Positions 44,076-53,212 are shown, counted from the stretch's first letter. The stretch is 64,000 nt of DNA from Emticicia sp051209875 (GCF_051209875.1 NZ_JBNTQY010000001.1:558001-622000); one strand, 5' to 3'. Made by a program: numbers and translations. Notes: generated from the sequence alone by a model not told the origin.

Positions 44076-44865
44076 TTGCTTGCTCCAATAATTCGGCCAA
44101 GTCATAAACTTTTACATCATGTTCTCGCTCTTTGTTTTTTACTCCGTCCGACATCATTACCATACAGAAAGGACAAGCAACGGCAATGGTTTTTGCACCA
44201 GTAGCCAAAGCGTCTTCAATTCGCTCAATATTGACATCTTTTGTGCCTTTTTCTGGTTCTTTAAACATTTGTCCACCGCCCGCACCACAACAAAGTCCGT
44301 TGGTTTTACAACGCTTCATTTCTACCAGTTCGGCATCTAAATTTTCTAATAATTGGCGTGGAGCTTCATAAATATCATTGGCACGACCTAAATAACATGA
44401 ATCATGGTAAGTGATTTTTTGCCCTTTGAAACTTCCTCCACCTGCTATTTTTACACGTCCTTCGTTGATTAATTGTTGTAAATAGGTAGAATGATGAATC
44501 ACTTCGTAGTTTCCACCTAATTCTGGGTATTCGTTTTTGAGTGTATTGAAACAATGCGGACAAGCCGTTACAATTTTCTTGACACCATAACCATTCAATA
44601 CCTGAATATTTTGTTGAGCAAGCATTTGAAAAGTAAATTCATTTCCTGCTCTACGTGCTGGGTCGCCTGTACAGGCTTCTTCTGTACCCAAAACGGCAAA
44701 TTTTACGCCGATTTTATTCAAAATCTTTACAAAAGAAATGGTTACTTTTTTATATCGGTCATCGAACGAACCTGCACAACCCACCCAAAACAATACTTCA
44801 GGTTCTTGACCATTGGCTGCCATTTCTGCCATTGTTGGCACTTTATATTCGATAGTTTCTACCAT
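44071..44865 (-). CDS. CCG-domain Fe-S protein (heterodisulfide reductase D-like)
   Basis: A 264-aa cytosolic protein with two CCG domains. The first has GTEEACTGDPARRAGNE and TACPHCFNTLKNEYPELG; the second has YHDSCYLGRANDIYEAPR, NGLCCGAGGGQMF and AVACPFCMVMMSDG. Such domains bind non-cubane [4Fe-4S] clusters and serve in electron transfer. The ferredoxin-type partner usual in this family is not adjacent. ATG at 44865 is preferred; the open frame extends further without similarity. Its end carries a TGTAGAA-type palindrome. Confidence 0.85.
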   Translation of the reverse strand: MVETIEYKVPTMAEMAANGQEPEVLFWVGCAGSFDDRYKKVTISFVKILNKIGVKFAVLGTEEACTGDPARRAGNEFTFQMLAQQNIQVLNGYGVKKIVTACPHCFNTLKNEYPELGGNYEVIHHSTYLQQLINEGRVKIAGGGSFKGQKITYHDSCYLGRANDIYEAPRQLLENLDAELVEMKRCKTNGLCCGAGGGQMFKEPEKGTKDVNIERIEDALATGAKTIAVACPFCMVMMSDGVKNKEREHDVKVYDLAELLEQAM

Positions 44866-45116
44866 TTTTTTAATTAAGAATGATGAATAATTTCTATTGT
44901 AACTCAATACCAACAAAAATAGTATGCGTGCATAATATTTGCAAGCGAGTAGCCGAAAATTATTTAGACTCATTTAGTGTTATGATATTTGTAAGGTACT
45001 TTTTCCCAAGCAACGATTGAATTTAGTACCTTTGAAGTATTCTTCAGGATGTATTTAATAGACGATTTTTATAGCGTTTTCATTCTACATTCTTCATTTT
45101 ACATTATTCATTATAA

Positions 45117-47606
45117 ATGGAAGGTCTTTTTTCTGTTGAAACAACTTATTTTGCCGATGTGATTTTGCCCGTGCCGATTCCACGAATGTTTACTTATCGT
45201 GTGCCGAGAAATTTTGTCGATGAAATAAAAATTGGAGCAAGAGTGATTGTACAATTTGGCAAAAATCGTGTGGTAACGGCAGTAGTTGGGCGTATTCATA
45301 ACACACCCCCTGAAAAATATCAGGCAAAATATATTTTAGAATTACTTGATACTGAGCCACTTATCACCAAACAACAGCTTTGGTTGTTTGATTGGATTGC
45401 CGATTATTATATGTGTTGTGTAGGAGAGGTGATGAATGTTGCTGTACCCTCAGGTTTGAAAGTGACGAGTCAATCAAGGATTCAAATTAATCCAGAATTT
45501 GACCACTCAGAGCTTTTAGAAGAAAATGAAATTGATTTTTTAGACATTCTAAAAAATCATACTTCTTTGACTTATGATGATGCAATCAAATTTGTGGGTG
45601 ATGCCAATATCAACACCATGATAAAATCGTTGATTGGCAAGCATGCCATTATCATGTATGAAGAAGTTAAAGAAAAATACAAACCAAAAATTGCTAAGAA
45701 AGTTCGGCTAAAAAGGGTTTATGAAGGAAGCGAAGAAGCGGCAAATTTGATTGATTCTTTGGCAAAAAATGCTAAACAGCAAACGGTTATTTTAGAGTAT
45801 TTAAGACAAATACCAATGCACCAATTGCGTGAACGCAATCAATTGGGTGTAGATAAATCATTTTTTACACAAGGCGAAACTTCTGATTCTTCGCTTAATA
45901 AATTAATTGAGAAAGGTATTTTAGAACAATTTGAAGTAGTGGTTTCTCGCTTTGGTGATGATATGCCTACTGAGCCCGTGAAAATTGAACTGACAACTGC
46001 CCAACAGCAAGCAAGCAACGAAGTATTATCGAGCTTTCAAGAGAAAGATGTGGTTTTGTTGCATGGCATTACTGGAAGTGGAAAAACTGAGATTTATATT
46101 GATTTGATTCAACAGGTGTTGGAAGGTGGCTCTCAAGTATTGTTTCTTTTACCAGAAATTGCCCTTACTACTCAAATTGTAGTACGTATGAAGCGAGTTT
46201 TTGGAGATAAAATGGGCGTTTATCATTCCAAATTTTCAGACAATGAGCGGGTAGAAGTTTGGCGAGGAGTTTTGGAAGGAAGATACCAATTTGTGGTGGG
46301 TGTGCGTTCGGCAGTTTTTTTACCAATGGATAATTTGGGTTTGGTCATTGTTGATGAAGAACACGAAGGTTCGTACAAGCAATATGACCCTGCTCCTCGC
46401 TATCATGCACGTGATGTAGCCATTATGTTGGGACTGAAACAAGGAGCAAAAATCTTGTTAGGTTCGGCCACACCATCACTCGAAAGTTATTACCAAGCCA
46501 CCACAGGAAAATATGGTTTGGTGACGCTTAACCAACGCTACGGAAATGCCCAACTACCCGATATTCATTTGATTGATCTGAAGGCCGAACGCAAGGCAAA
46601 AACCATGAAAAATGACTTTTCTGGAACATTGTGTCATCATATTGAGCATAATTTAGCCATTTGTGAGCAAACGATTATTTTTCAAAATCGACGTGGGTAT
46701 TCGCCTTATTTGAATTGTCAAGAATGTAATTGGATTGGTGAATGTGAGCAATGTGCTGTGAGTTTGACTTATCATTTAGATTCTAAAGAGTTGCGTTGCC
46801 ATTATTGTGGACATAAAGAAGAGATTCCAAGGGCTTGTCCTGTTTGTGGTTCGGGAAAAATAAAAACGGTGGGTTTCGGTACAGAAAAATTGGAAGATGA
46901 TTTGCGAATCATGTACCCAACGGCTCGTGTACAACGTATGGATTTGGACACTACCCGCACAAAAAATGCGTACCAAAATATTCTTGGAGAATTTGAGCAA
47001 GGAAATACCGATATTTTGGTTGGCACGCAGATGATTAGCAAAGGACTTGATTTTGACCGAGTGAGTTTGGTTGGAATTTTTGATGCTGACCGCATGATTC
47101 ATTTCCCTGATTTTCGGGCGGCAGAGCGAGCTTTTCAAATGCTTACGCAAGTGAGTGGGAGGGCAGGCCGACGTGAGAAAAAAGGCTTGGTATTGATTCA
47201 GACCAATAATACCCAACAAAGCTTGTTACATAAAGTAGTCAATAATGACTATATGGGTTATTATAATGACGAAATCAAGGAGCGAGAAGGGTATTTTTAT
47301 CCGCCTTTTACTCGTGTGATTTCGATAACGGTGAAACATGAAGAGCAAGACAAAGCTGAAAAAGCTGCTCATTGGTTGGCTAATAAATTATTAGAAAAAC
47401 TTGGCAAAGCTCGTGTGCTTGGCCCCGAAAAAGCCATGGTTGAGCGAGTAAGAAATAAGTTTTTGTTTGATATTTTACTAAAACTTGAAAAAGACAAACT
47501 CAATATAAAAGCTGCAAAGGTTTTCTTGCAAGAAAAAATTGATGAAGTGATGACCCTGCGTGAGTTTAGAGGAGTTTTTGTGGTGGTTGATGTGGATGCG
47601 GTGTAA
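45117..47606 (+). CDS. priA: Primosomal protein N' (replication restart helicase PriA)
   Basis: An 829-aa helicase that reloads the replisome at stalled forks. The N-terminal DNA-binding domain starts VILPVPIPRMFTYRVPRNF. The motor has LLHGITGSGKTEIYIDLI (Walker A), IVDEEHEGSYKQ (DEEH) and LTQVSGRAGRREKKG (motif VI). Zinc cysteines are in CQECNWIGECEQC and CHYCGHKEEIPRACPVCG. Length is normal for Bacteroidota. It is a single gene. Confidence 0.95.
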   Translation: MEGLFSVETTYFADVILPVPIPRMFTYRVPRNFVDEIKIGARVIVQFGKNRVVTAVVGRIHNTPPEKYQAKYILELLDTEPLITKQQLWLFDWIADYYMCCVGEVMNVAVPSGLKVTSQSRIQINPEFDHSELLEENEIDFLDILKNHTSLTYDDAIKFVGDANINTMIKSLIGKHAIIMYEEVKEKYKPKIAKKVRLKRVYEGSEEAANLIDSLAKNAKQQTVILEYLRQIPMHQLRERNQLGVDKSFFTQGETSDSSLNKLIEKGILEQFEVVVSRFGDDMPTEPVKIELTTAQQQASNEVLSSFQEKDVVLLHGITGSGKTEIYIDLIQQVLEGGSQVLFLLPEIALTTQIVVRMKRVFGDKMGVYHSKFSDNERVEVWRGVLEGRYQFVVGVRSAVFLPMDNLGLVIVDEEHEGSYKQYDPAPRYHARDVAIMLGLKQGAKILLGSATPSLESYYQATTGKYGLVTLNQRYGNAQLPDIHLIDLKAERKAKTMKNDFSGTLCHHIEHNLAICEQTIIFQNRRGYSPYLNCQECNWIGECEQCAVSLTYHLDSKELRCHYCGHKEEIPRACPVCGSGKIKTVGFGTEKLEDDLRIMYPTARVQRMDLDTTRTKNAYQNILGEFEQGNTDILVGTQMISKGLDFDRVSLVGIFDADRMIHFPDFRAAERAFQMLTQVSGRAGRREKKGLVLIQTNNTQQSLLHKVVNNDYMGYYNDEIKEREGYFYPPFTRVISITVKHEEQDKAEKAAHWLANKLLEKLGKARVLGPEKAMVERVRNKFLFDILLKLEKDKLNIKAAKVFLQEKIDEVMTLREFRGVFVVVDVDAV

Positions 47607-47616
47607 TTTTTGAAAT

Positions 47617-48012
47617 TTACTTGTTACTTATTGTAATTTCATTTAAATCGGTGTCTATGCAAAACTTCGTTCCTTCCAAAAAATCAAGCCCTAATAAACC
47701 ATCATAATTTGAGAAGATTCCATGAGATAAAAAGTCATAGACTTGTATTTGAAATCTATTTTTTGTAATTCCCATTGATTTTATTTGGTGAACTTCAAAA
47801 ACTTCGGATTCTACAATTCCATTTGCAGTTTCTATTTCAACCAACTCAATGGCATCTTTTAGTTCATATCCTGCTAAATACAAAGCATTGCTATCAATAG
47901 TTGTATTTGAGCAGCCAGTATCAAGAACCATTCTAAGTTTACTCTTTTTATCTAACGTAATGCTGACAATTATTAATCCACCATCAGCCATTCTTTCAAA
48001 ACTGTAGGTCAT
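47617..48012 (-). CDS. Retropepsin-like aspartic protease
   Basis: A 131-aa single-domain protein with the aspartyl protease motif VLDTGCSNTTID (Asp31-Thr-Gly) and the second signature GLLGLDFLEG, as in pepsin-like clan AA proteins that work as dimers. It has no signal peptide, so it is cytoplasmic. Its ATG overlaps the stop of the 86-aa gene upstream by 4 bp. The substrate is unknown. It convergently abuts priA. Confidence 0.8.
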   Translation of the reverse strand: MTYSFERMADGGLIIVSITLDKKSKLRMVLDTGCSNTTIDSNALYLAGYELKDAIELVEIETANGIVESEVFEVHQIKSMGITKNRFQIQVYDFLSHGIFSNYDGLLGLDFLEGTKFCIDTDLNEITISNK

Positions 48013-48269
48013 TTTTTATTACTATTAAAAATCCCAGTTAATGCCCTTACAGGCTTGAAAGTACCTGTATAAATAACAGTAATAGTTTTAAAATCACTTG
48101 TTTTGTTTTTGCCAAGATAACAAACTTCTTTTTTGTCTTTGCTATGTAAAATGGGTATGCCCGACAAGACATTTAGTTCTGAATTATCCATTTTTGGATT
48201 TCCAATTAAAACCCATTCATTGGGATATAAACTTTTTATTTCATCAATATTTTTATTTAATTCGCTCAT
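48009..48269 (-). CDS. Unknown small protein coupled to the retropepsin gene
   Basis: An 86-aa protein, mostly polar, with SLYPNEWVLIGNPKMDNSE and YTGTFKPVRALTGIF. I recognise no family. The stop of this gene overlaps the start of the protease gene by 4 bp, so the two are co-translated. It could be a substrate, regulator or inhibitor of the protease; this is inference from position only. Confidence 0.65.
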   Translation of the reverse strand: MSELNKNIDEIKSLYPNEWVLIGNPKMDNSELNVLSGIPILHSKDKKEVCYLGKNKTSDFKTITVIYTGTFKPVRALTGIFNSNKK

Positions 48270-48488
48270 ACCGTTTGAATTATTTTAATTTTTAAACAAA
48301 TTTACTGCAAATATCATTCATTTTTTATTCTTTTCTTGATAAATGATGTTGCAATAGAGTTTAGAAGAAAATATGTAGTGATTAATGTGGTTTAGTTTTT
48401 TGCTGTTCAGAGAATGACTGAAACACCAACTAAATGTAGAACAAATAGGCGAACTGAGAATGATCTCTTGTAGTGGTGGAACATTTAG

Positions 48489-49580
48489 TCAAACAGGGAT
48501 TAAAGGCGTGACCGCAGGATTAGAAATCGGTAAAACCTTTTTTCTAAACATGGCTTTGTCAGAGAAATGTCGAGCTATTTCTTGTGTTTTAACGAAAAAA
48601 TCATTGATTGCTTTCCCCTCGTTATTTATATATTGATAATACTTTATAATTATATTTTGACAGTTAGGATGCTCGAATATTGTTTTTAGCATAACACCAT
48701 CAGACATACCACAAGAATGCCCCATAATGACTACATCAAAATTGTCAGAATCTATAAATCTCAAAAAATTGTGATAATTGTTGGTTTGAAGATAAGCATA
48801 AGATTTTAAGAACTTTAAATAATCTTTATTTCCAGAATCTTCTATTTGTTTATATTTTGGATGAGCTTCGTCTCCATACCCAAAAATTATTGGATTTTGT
48901 TCATCAAATAATTTCCCATGTATGTAATTCACCTCTACTCTGTTTTCGTATTGTGTTAAATAAAGTTCGGGGGTTGATGTATAATTGAAATTTAGTATTT
49001 GGACATTTCCTATATCAGTATACTGCTGAATAATTTCATCAAAATGAGCTTGAATTTCCGCTTTTGGTTTGCATTCTTTTTTTATATTAATTTCTATATC
49101 CTGTAAATGTTTCTTCAAACCTTCAATTATTAGACTAAACTCTTCATTAAATTTAAAAATATCTCCCCCTGTTTCAAATAGAAAAGTGAGTAAGTCAAAA
49201 TATTCACACTCAATATCAACCCACCCTTTCAATTTTTGTATATTCATTAAATGTCCAAAAAAACTATTGAGTATCTTATATTCTTTATTATTTAGATTTG
49301 CTCCAGATCTCAACAAACTATACATATCCGTTGATATTACTTTTTTATCACCTTTAGGGTTATCAAATTTTAAGTAACGAGGGTATGAGGCTAAATTTGT
49401 ATCGTCTAAATTTTGGTAGATAAAATCTTTCAAAATCTGAGATATTATAAAATCTCTATAACTTGTTGATAATTTTTCATCATAAAACTTATAAATTGGC
49501 ATTTCATGAGCTAAATCAAATCCATTTCCAATAAGAATTAATGTGTTATGGCGATTACTCTCAGTATTTTCTTTTGTCAT
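48489..49580 (-). CDS. AbiH family abortive-infection protein
   Basis: A 363-aa protein with the AbiH signature at residues 14-26 (LILIGNGFDLAHE), a Rossmann-like nucleotide-binding start. Later blocks VQILNFNYTSTPELYLTQY, VNYIHGKLFDEQNPIIFGYG and GHSCGMSDG match the family. AbiH was found as a single-gene lactococcal phage abortive-infection system, so this is a likely defence gene; the mechanism is not known. It lies alone between the retropepsin pair and a dispersed repeat. No phage genes are nearby. Confidence 0.82.
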   Translation of the reverse strand: MTKENTESNRHNTLILIGNGFDLAHEMPIYKFYDEKLSTSYRDFIISQILKDFIYQNLDDTNLASYPRYLKFDNPKGDKKVISTDMYSLLRSGANLNNKEYKILNSFFGHLMNIQKLKGWVDIECEYFDLLTFLFETGGDIFKFNEEFSLIIEGLKKHLQDIEINIKKECKPKAEIQAHFDEIIQQYTDIGNVQILNFNYTSTPELYLTQYENRVEVNYIHGKLFDEQNPIIFGYGDEAHPKYKQIEDSGNKDYLKFLKSYAYLQTNNYHNFLRFIDSDNFDVVIMGHSCGMSDGVMLKTIFEHPNCQNIIIKYYQYINNEGKAINDFFVKTQEIARHFSDKAMFRKKVLPISNPAVTPLIPV

Positions 49581-49636
49581 AATTTGTGTTTTAATATTAC
49601 TAAATATACAAAATTTTTATGAGAAAGTCAAGTCTT

Positions 49637-49740
49637 CCTGATATGCAAAGAATTACTCTTCGTAGAGGCATTTTGGCATCTTCTGATGTCAGTTTGAGAA
49701 TAGCGTTATGGAGAATAATTACACTCGTGTGAAGTTCCAA
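49637..49740. repeat. Dispersed ~100-bp repeat, copy A
   Basis: CCTGATATGCAAAGAAT through CACTCGTGTGAAGTT aligns with copy B (50379-50475) at roughly three quarters identity over 75 bp, and both end in a CACTCRYRYGAAGTT tail. The two copies flank the miaE gene in the same orientation. Confidence 0.6.
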
Positions 49741-49743
49741 ACT

Positions 49744-50337
49744 TTACCCATGAATAGTTTCTGATTTTCCATAGCGTGCTATTACAGAATCTTCAAATGC
49801 TATCCATTCTCGCCAACGTTTTTCTACGTCGATACCTACGCCATATTTTCGGGCATACGTTATAAAAGTGGTATAATGTCCCGCTTCACTCTCCATAAGT
49901 TGTCTATAAAATACAGCTAATTCGGCATCACGAATATTTTCTGAAAGTAACTTGAAACGTTCACAACTTCGAGCCTCTATCATGGCTGAAAAAAGGAGTC
50001 GTTCTACTAAAGCTGATACACGACTGCCACTGTGACTTCGCTTCATATAATCGGCTAACTCTATTACATATTTATCTTTTTGCTCTCTTTTGAAAGTTAA
50101 TCCTCGTTTTCTGATAATGGCATGTACCATCTGAAAATGCTCTAATTCTTCTTTGGCTAATGCCAATAAATCAGTTACCAGGTCTGGGTATTCAGGATTG
50201 TTTGTGACAATTGTGATGGCATTGGTAGCAGCTTTTTGTTCACACCAAGCATGGTCTGAAAGAATCTCTTCAATGTTTTTCTCAACAATATTAACCCATC
50301 TTGGGTCGGTAGGTAATTTTAATCTTAAAACAGACAT
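49744..50337 (-). CDS. miaE: tRNA-(ms2io6A)-hydroxylase MiaE
   Basis: Di-iron enzyme that hydroxylates the isopentenyl group of ms2i6A37 in tRNA. The ferritin-like iron ligands lie in DHAWCEQKAATNAI, AKEELEHFQMVHAI, MIEARSCERFKLLSE and MESEAGHYTTFITYARK; 197 aa is normal. The enzyme needs oxygen, which indicates aerobic growth. It is flanked on both sides by copies of a ~100-bp repeat. Confidence 0.9.
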   Translation of the reverse strand: MSVLRLKLPTDPRWVNIVEKNIEEILSDHAWCEQKAATNAITIVTNNPEYPDLVTDLLALAKEELEHFQMVHAIIRKRGLTFKREQKDKYVIELADYMKRSHSGSRVSALVERLLFSAMIEARSCERFKLLSENIRDAELAVFYRQLMESEAGHYTTFITYARKYGVGIDVEKRWREWIAFEDSVIARYGKSETIHG

Positions 50338-50378
50338 TTTTCTCTAATTATAAATACTGCGATAAAAATAATCAAATT

Positions 50379-50475
50379 CCTGCTCTGCGAAGAATATTTC
50401 TTTGCAGAGGTGTTTTGACATCTCCTGAAGTAAATTTGAAAATTGCGAAGGCACTCATACGAAGTTTGTAACTTC
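50379..50475. repeat. Dispersed ~100-bp repeat, copy B
   Basis: Begins CCTGCTCTGCGAAGAAT and runs to CACTCATACGAAGTTTGTAA. Aligns with copy A at 49637. A weaker third copy is at about 53123-53185, and the tail recurs inverted at 52480-52500. Confidence 0.6.
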
Positions 50476-50517
50476 GCACAAGACCATTAAGGTTAGGGTA
50501 ATCGTTGACACATTGAC

Positions 50518-50525
50518 TAAATTTG
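50518..50525 (+). promoter_or_regulatory. Candidate -7 box for the cold-shock gene
   Basis: TAAATTTG matches TAnnTTTG. It would give a 5' leader of roughly 90 nt before the ATG at 50621, in line with the long leaders of cold-shock genes. The -33 part is weak. Confidence 0.3.
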
Positions 50526-50620
50526 GAATATTTAGCCATACAAGTCTATTTCTTACTACTATTGTAAATACAATAATTTCTTGTATATTGGCTTAATTTT
50601 TAATTTTAATAATTTTTATA

Positions 50621-50812
50621 ATGGCAAAAGGAAAAGTAAAGTTTTACAATGAATCGAAAGGCTTCGGATTTATCATCGCAAATGACAATGGAGAAGAAAT
50701 TTTTGTACACGTGACAGGCTTAAAAGAGGATATCAGTGATAATGATGAGGTAGAATATGATGTTGCACAAGGCAGAAAAGGGCCTAATGCTGTAAATGTA
50801 AGAAAAGCCTAA
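50621..50812 (+). CDS. Cold-shock domain protein (CspA family)
   Basis: A 63-aa single cold-shock domain, an OB-fold RNA chaperone. RNP1 is KGFGFI at residues 13-18 and RNP2 is IFVHV at about 27-31; the start GKVKFYNESKGFGF is typical. A hairpin follows the stop codon. No partner gene. Confidence 0.93.
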   Translation: MAKGKVKFYNESKGFGFIIANDNGEEIFVHVTGLKEDISDNDEVEYDVAQGRKGPNAVNVRKA

Positions 50813-50821
50813 ATTTCTCAG

Positions 50822-50856
50822 CCAAACCGCATCGCCATCAGGGTTTTGCGGTTTGG
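50822..50856. repeat. Inverted repeat after the cold-shock gene
   Basis: CCAAACCGCA (50822-50831) and TGCGGTTTGG (50847-50856) are perfect 10-bp arms with a 15-nt loop. No T-run follows, so it may stabilise or separate the convergent transcripts rather than end them. Confidence 0.5.
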
Positions 50857-51269
50857 TGAGCTTCAGTGCTTATTGCCTCTACAAGTACATCAACATTTAT
50901 ATCCTTTAATGATTTGAACTTAATACAATACCCGCTAATGCTTGCCTTTCCGAGTTTCTGCCCGTAAGTTTGAGCTATGTATTTTTTGTCCTCGATACCA
51001 AGAATATAAACTGAGATGCCAGTAGTATTGGCACTTATTCCAATCTTAAACCATTCATTTGTTTTTCCATTCGCATACTTGATTGTATGCATTCCGTACC
51101 CAATATTTGGGTTGGACACAGTCTTATTTTCGCTGTTTTTACCATCAAAAAACCAAAGTTTACATGCTGGAAAGGCTTGCAGTATAAGTTGATGCAATGC
51201 TTGCATTTCACCCTGCTTCGGCTCTGGTTGGCTATCAATATAGGCTTTGATTTGTTCTTGAATTTCCAT
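50838..51269 (-). CDS. DUF1801-like protein
   Basis: A 143-aa protein with IKAYIDSQPEPKQGEMQALH near the start and CIKFKSLKDINVDVLVEAI near the end, resembling the YdhG/DUF1801 fold. Function unknown. It starts 2 bp after the stop of the 69-aa gene and is the last of four tightly packed genes (52291 to 50838). Confidence 0.75.
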   Translation of the reverse strand: MEIQEQIKAYIDSQPEPKQGEMQALHQLILQAFPACKLWFFDGKNSENKTVSNPNIGYGMHTIKYANGKTNEWFKIGISANTTGISVYILGIEDKKYIAQTYGQKLGKASISGYCIKFKSLKDINVDVLVEAISTEAHQTAKP

Positions 51270-51271
51270 TG

Positions 51272-51481
51272 TCAATCTAATTCTTCGCAATAAAAATGAT
51301 GGATATTTAACAATTTTCGAATTTCACAAACGACATTTTCTTCACTCTCAACTCGCAAAATGTTGTCGCAGTCTTCGAGGTCAAAATTCCATTTGGCTTT
51401 TGGCAAAATGTTGTCGATATGTGGCTTAAATGCTTTTATCTGTTTTTTAGTTTTTACCGATGTTTTGAAAACAAAAATCAT
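51272..51481 (-). CDS. Small unknown protein in the ArsR operon
   Basis: A 69-aa protein with VFKTSVKTKKQIKAFKPHID and the beta-alpha-like KWNFDLEDCDNILRVESEEN. Its ATG overlaps the SRPBCC gene stop by 4 bp, so it is translated with it. The layout suggests a ferredoxin-like fold; no named family is recognised. Confidence 0.7.
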   Translation of the reverse strand: MIFVFKTSVKTKKQIKAFKPHIDNILPKAKWNFDLEDCDNILRVESEENVVCEIRKLLNIHHFYCEELD

Positions 51482-51975
51482 TTTTGTGATGAAGCAGCTA
51501 ATAGACTTTCTAAGTTTTGTAAAGATGCAGTAAAGCCAAGTCGGAAGCCTTCGAGTATGCTTTCCATACGCTCGAATGATTCATTATAAACAGTAATGCT
51601 CACTTTTGTTATGCCGTTTTCTTCGCTGAAATTATAGTCCCAATCAGAGCCGTATAAGTCAGGATTTTCATTTTCGTCGGCAAAAACATTAAACATTTTG
51701 AAATTGGTCTTCGGAGTAATTGATGTGTATTTTTGAATTGCCCAACGAGCTTGTCCTTCTGGACTTATCATTGCATAAAATCTTTTGCCACCCACCTCAA
51801 AATTCATATATTTCGTTTTTGAGATAAACGGCTTGGGAGCTACCCATTGGTCGAGTAATTCTTGAGTAGTAAAAGCCTCCCACACTAAGGATAGTTCGGC
51901 AGCAAATTCTCTGGTGATGAATACCGTTTTGGCTACTTTGTCAACGGTAAAATCAAAAAATAAGTCATTTTTCAT
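51478..51975 (-). CDS. SRPBCC / AHSA1 domain protein
   Basis: A 165-aa helix-grip protein related to the Hsp90 co-chaperone Aha1 C-terminal domain. VFITREFAAELSLVWEAFTT and LLDQWVAPKPF are the family start; SMERMESILEGF-like residues (ERMESILEGFRLGF) form the last helix. Such proteins bind hydrophobic ligands and often pair with ArsR regulators. It overlaps the ArsR gene by 11 bp. Confidence 0.85.
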   Translation of the reverse strand: MKNDLFFDFTVDKVAKTVFITREFAAELSLVWEAFTTQELLDQWVAPKPFISKTKYMNFEVGGKRFYAMISPEGQARWAIQKYTSITPKTNFKMFNVFADENENPDLYGSDWDYNFSEENGITKVSITVYNESFERMESILEGFRLGFTASLQNLESLLAASSQK

Positions 51976-52291
51976 TTTTTTGTGTTTTAATTGTTGCTAA
52001 TAAATTATCAAGTTGATTGAATCGAGTTTCCCAAATCTTGCGGTATTGCTCCAACCATTTGTCTATTTCTTTCATTTTTTCGATTTCAAGGGAGTAATAA
52101 ATTTCTCGGCCATGATGCTCTTGTTTTACAAGTTCACATTCTGTGAGAATACGTAAATGCTTCGACACCGCTTGGCGTGTTGTGTTGAAGTTTTCGGCAA
52201 TGGCATTAGGTGTCATTGACTGTAATGCAATCAAGGCAATGATGCCTCGTCTGGTTGGGTCTGCAATTGCTTGAAAAATATCTCGCCTCAT
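51965..52291 (-). CDS. ArsR family transcriptional regulator
   Basis: A 108-aa winged-helix repressor: IFQAIADPTRRGIIALIALQ then FNTTRQAVSKHLRILTECEL and HGREIYYSLE. No metal-binding cysteine pair is seen, so it is not the arsenic-sensing kind; it belongs with the SRPBCC-linked ArsR proteins. First gene of a coupled four-gene operon. Confidence 0.9.
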   Translation of the reverse strand: MRRDIFQAIADPTRRGIIALIALQSMTPNAIAENFNTTRQAVSKHLRILTECELVKQEHHGREIYYSLEIEKMKEIDKWLEQYRKIWETRFNQLDNLLATIKTQKNEK

Positions 52292-52451
52292 TTGTTTTTT
52301 TATTTATGAAACTAATTGGTTGCAAATATATGTGCAACTTTTTGGTTTCGCAATTTTATTTTAATTTTTTTTCTGATTATTTAAATTGAATGAGGGAAGT
52401 ATTATCTCGATAGACAGAATTCTATGCAAATCTTAATGTTAGTTCTACTGA

Positions 52452-52493
52452 GCGAAGTTGTAAACTCAGCATAGCAAAAGTTTACAACTTCGC
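52452..52493. repeat. Inverted repeat between ArsR and DJ-1 genes
   Basis: GCGAAGTTGTAAACT (52452-52466) pairs perfectly with 52479-52493 around a 12-nt loop. Its right end, read on the minus strand as CACGCATGCGAAGTT, resembles the tail of the ~100-bp repeats at 49.7 and 50.4 kb. It lies just after the DJ-1 gene and may end that transcript. Confidence 0.6.
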
Positions 52494-52504
52494 ATGCGTG
52501 AAAT

Positions 52505-53068
52505 TTATTTCTCATTTAAACACTCAAAAACCATTCTATAAAAATCAGGGTGAGATTGCCAGGTTTGTCCAGAAACGTATTTTCCATCTCTTACCGCTTC
52601 ATCTTTGCCTACAAAATTACCACCACAGGCTTCTACTTCAAATCGTACATTTTCATAGCAAGTAACGGTTTTGTCTTTGACCAAACCTGCCGCTGTCAGA
52701 ATCTGAATTCCGTGGCAAATAGAAAAAACAAATTTATCAGCTTTGTCAAATTCTCTTACAATTGTGATTACTTTTTCGTTGTGTCGTAAAAATTCGGGAG
52801 CTCTTCCACCTAAAATCAGAACGGCAATATATTCCTCAGTTTTTACATCATCAAAAGCAATATTTGACTCAACAATATAACCTGGTTTTTCGATGTAGGT
52901 ATCCCAGCCTGGTTCAAAGTCGTGAATAACCAAATTAAGTCTTTTTACACTTGGTGCAGCAATAACTGCTTCATAACCAGCCTCTTCAAAGCGGTGTTTG
53001 CCGTACAAACATTCGTAACCTTCACCAGCATCGCCAGTGATTATGAGTATTTTTTCTTTCTTTGACAT
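52505..53068 (-). CDS. DJ-1/PfpI family protein
   Basis: A 187-aa class I glutamine-amidotransferase-like protein. The nucleophilic cysteine elbow is FSICHGIQILTAAG and the acidic helper may lie in VIAAPSVKRL or GYECLYGKHR. Family members act as deglycases, chaperones or peptidases; the role here is open. Single gene with a palindromic repeat after it. Confidence 0.87.
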   Translation of the reverse strand: MSKKEKILIITGDAGEGYECLYGKHRFEEAGYEAVIAAPSVKRLNLVIHDFEPGWDTYIEKPGYIVESNIAFDDVKTEEYIAVLILGGRAPEFLRHNEKVITIVREFDKADKFVFSICHGIQILTAAGLVKDKTVTCYENVRFEVEACGGNFVGKDEAVRDGKYVSGQTWQSHPDFYRMVFECLNEK

Positions 53069-53212
53069 TGTATAGTATATGGTTGAATAAAAAACAAATA
53101 TAAAAATTTTCTACCACAAGCATATCATTCTTTGTTGAGGTATTTTGAAATCTATAGATGATATATTGGAGAGTGGTATTTTATATACTTCAATGAATTT
53201 TATAAAGTGAGT

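Noticed and set aside
48435..48488. Inverted repeat ACTAAATGT/ACATTTAGT after abiH
   Set aside because: Only 9-bp arms in AT-rich sequence, 36 nt apart, without a T-run; could be chance.
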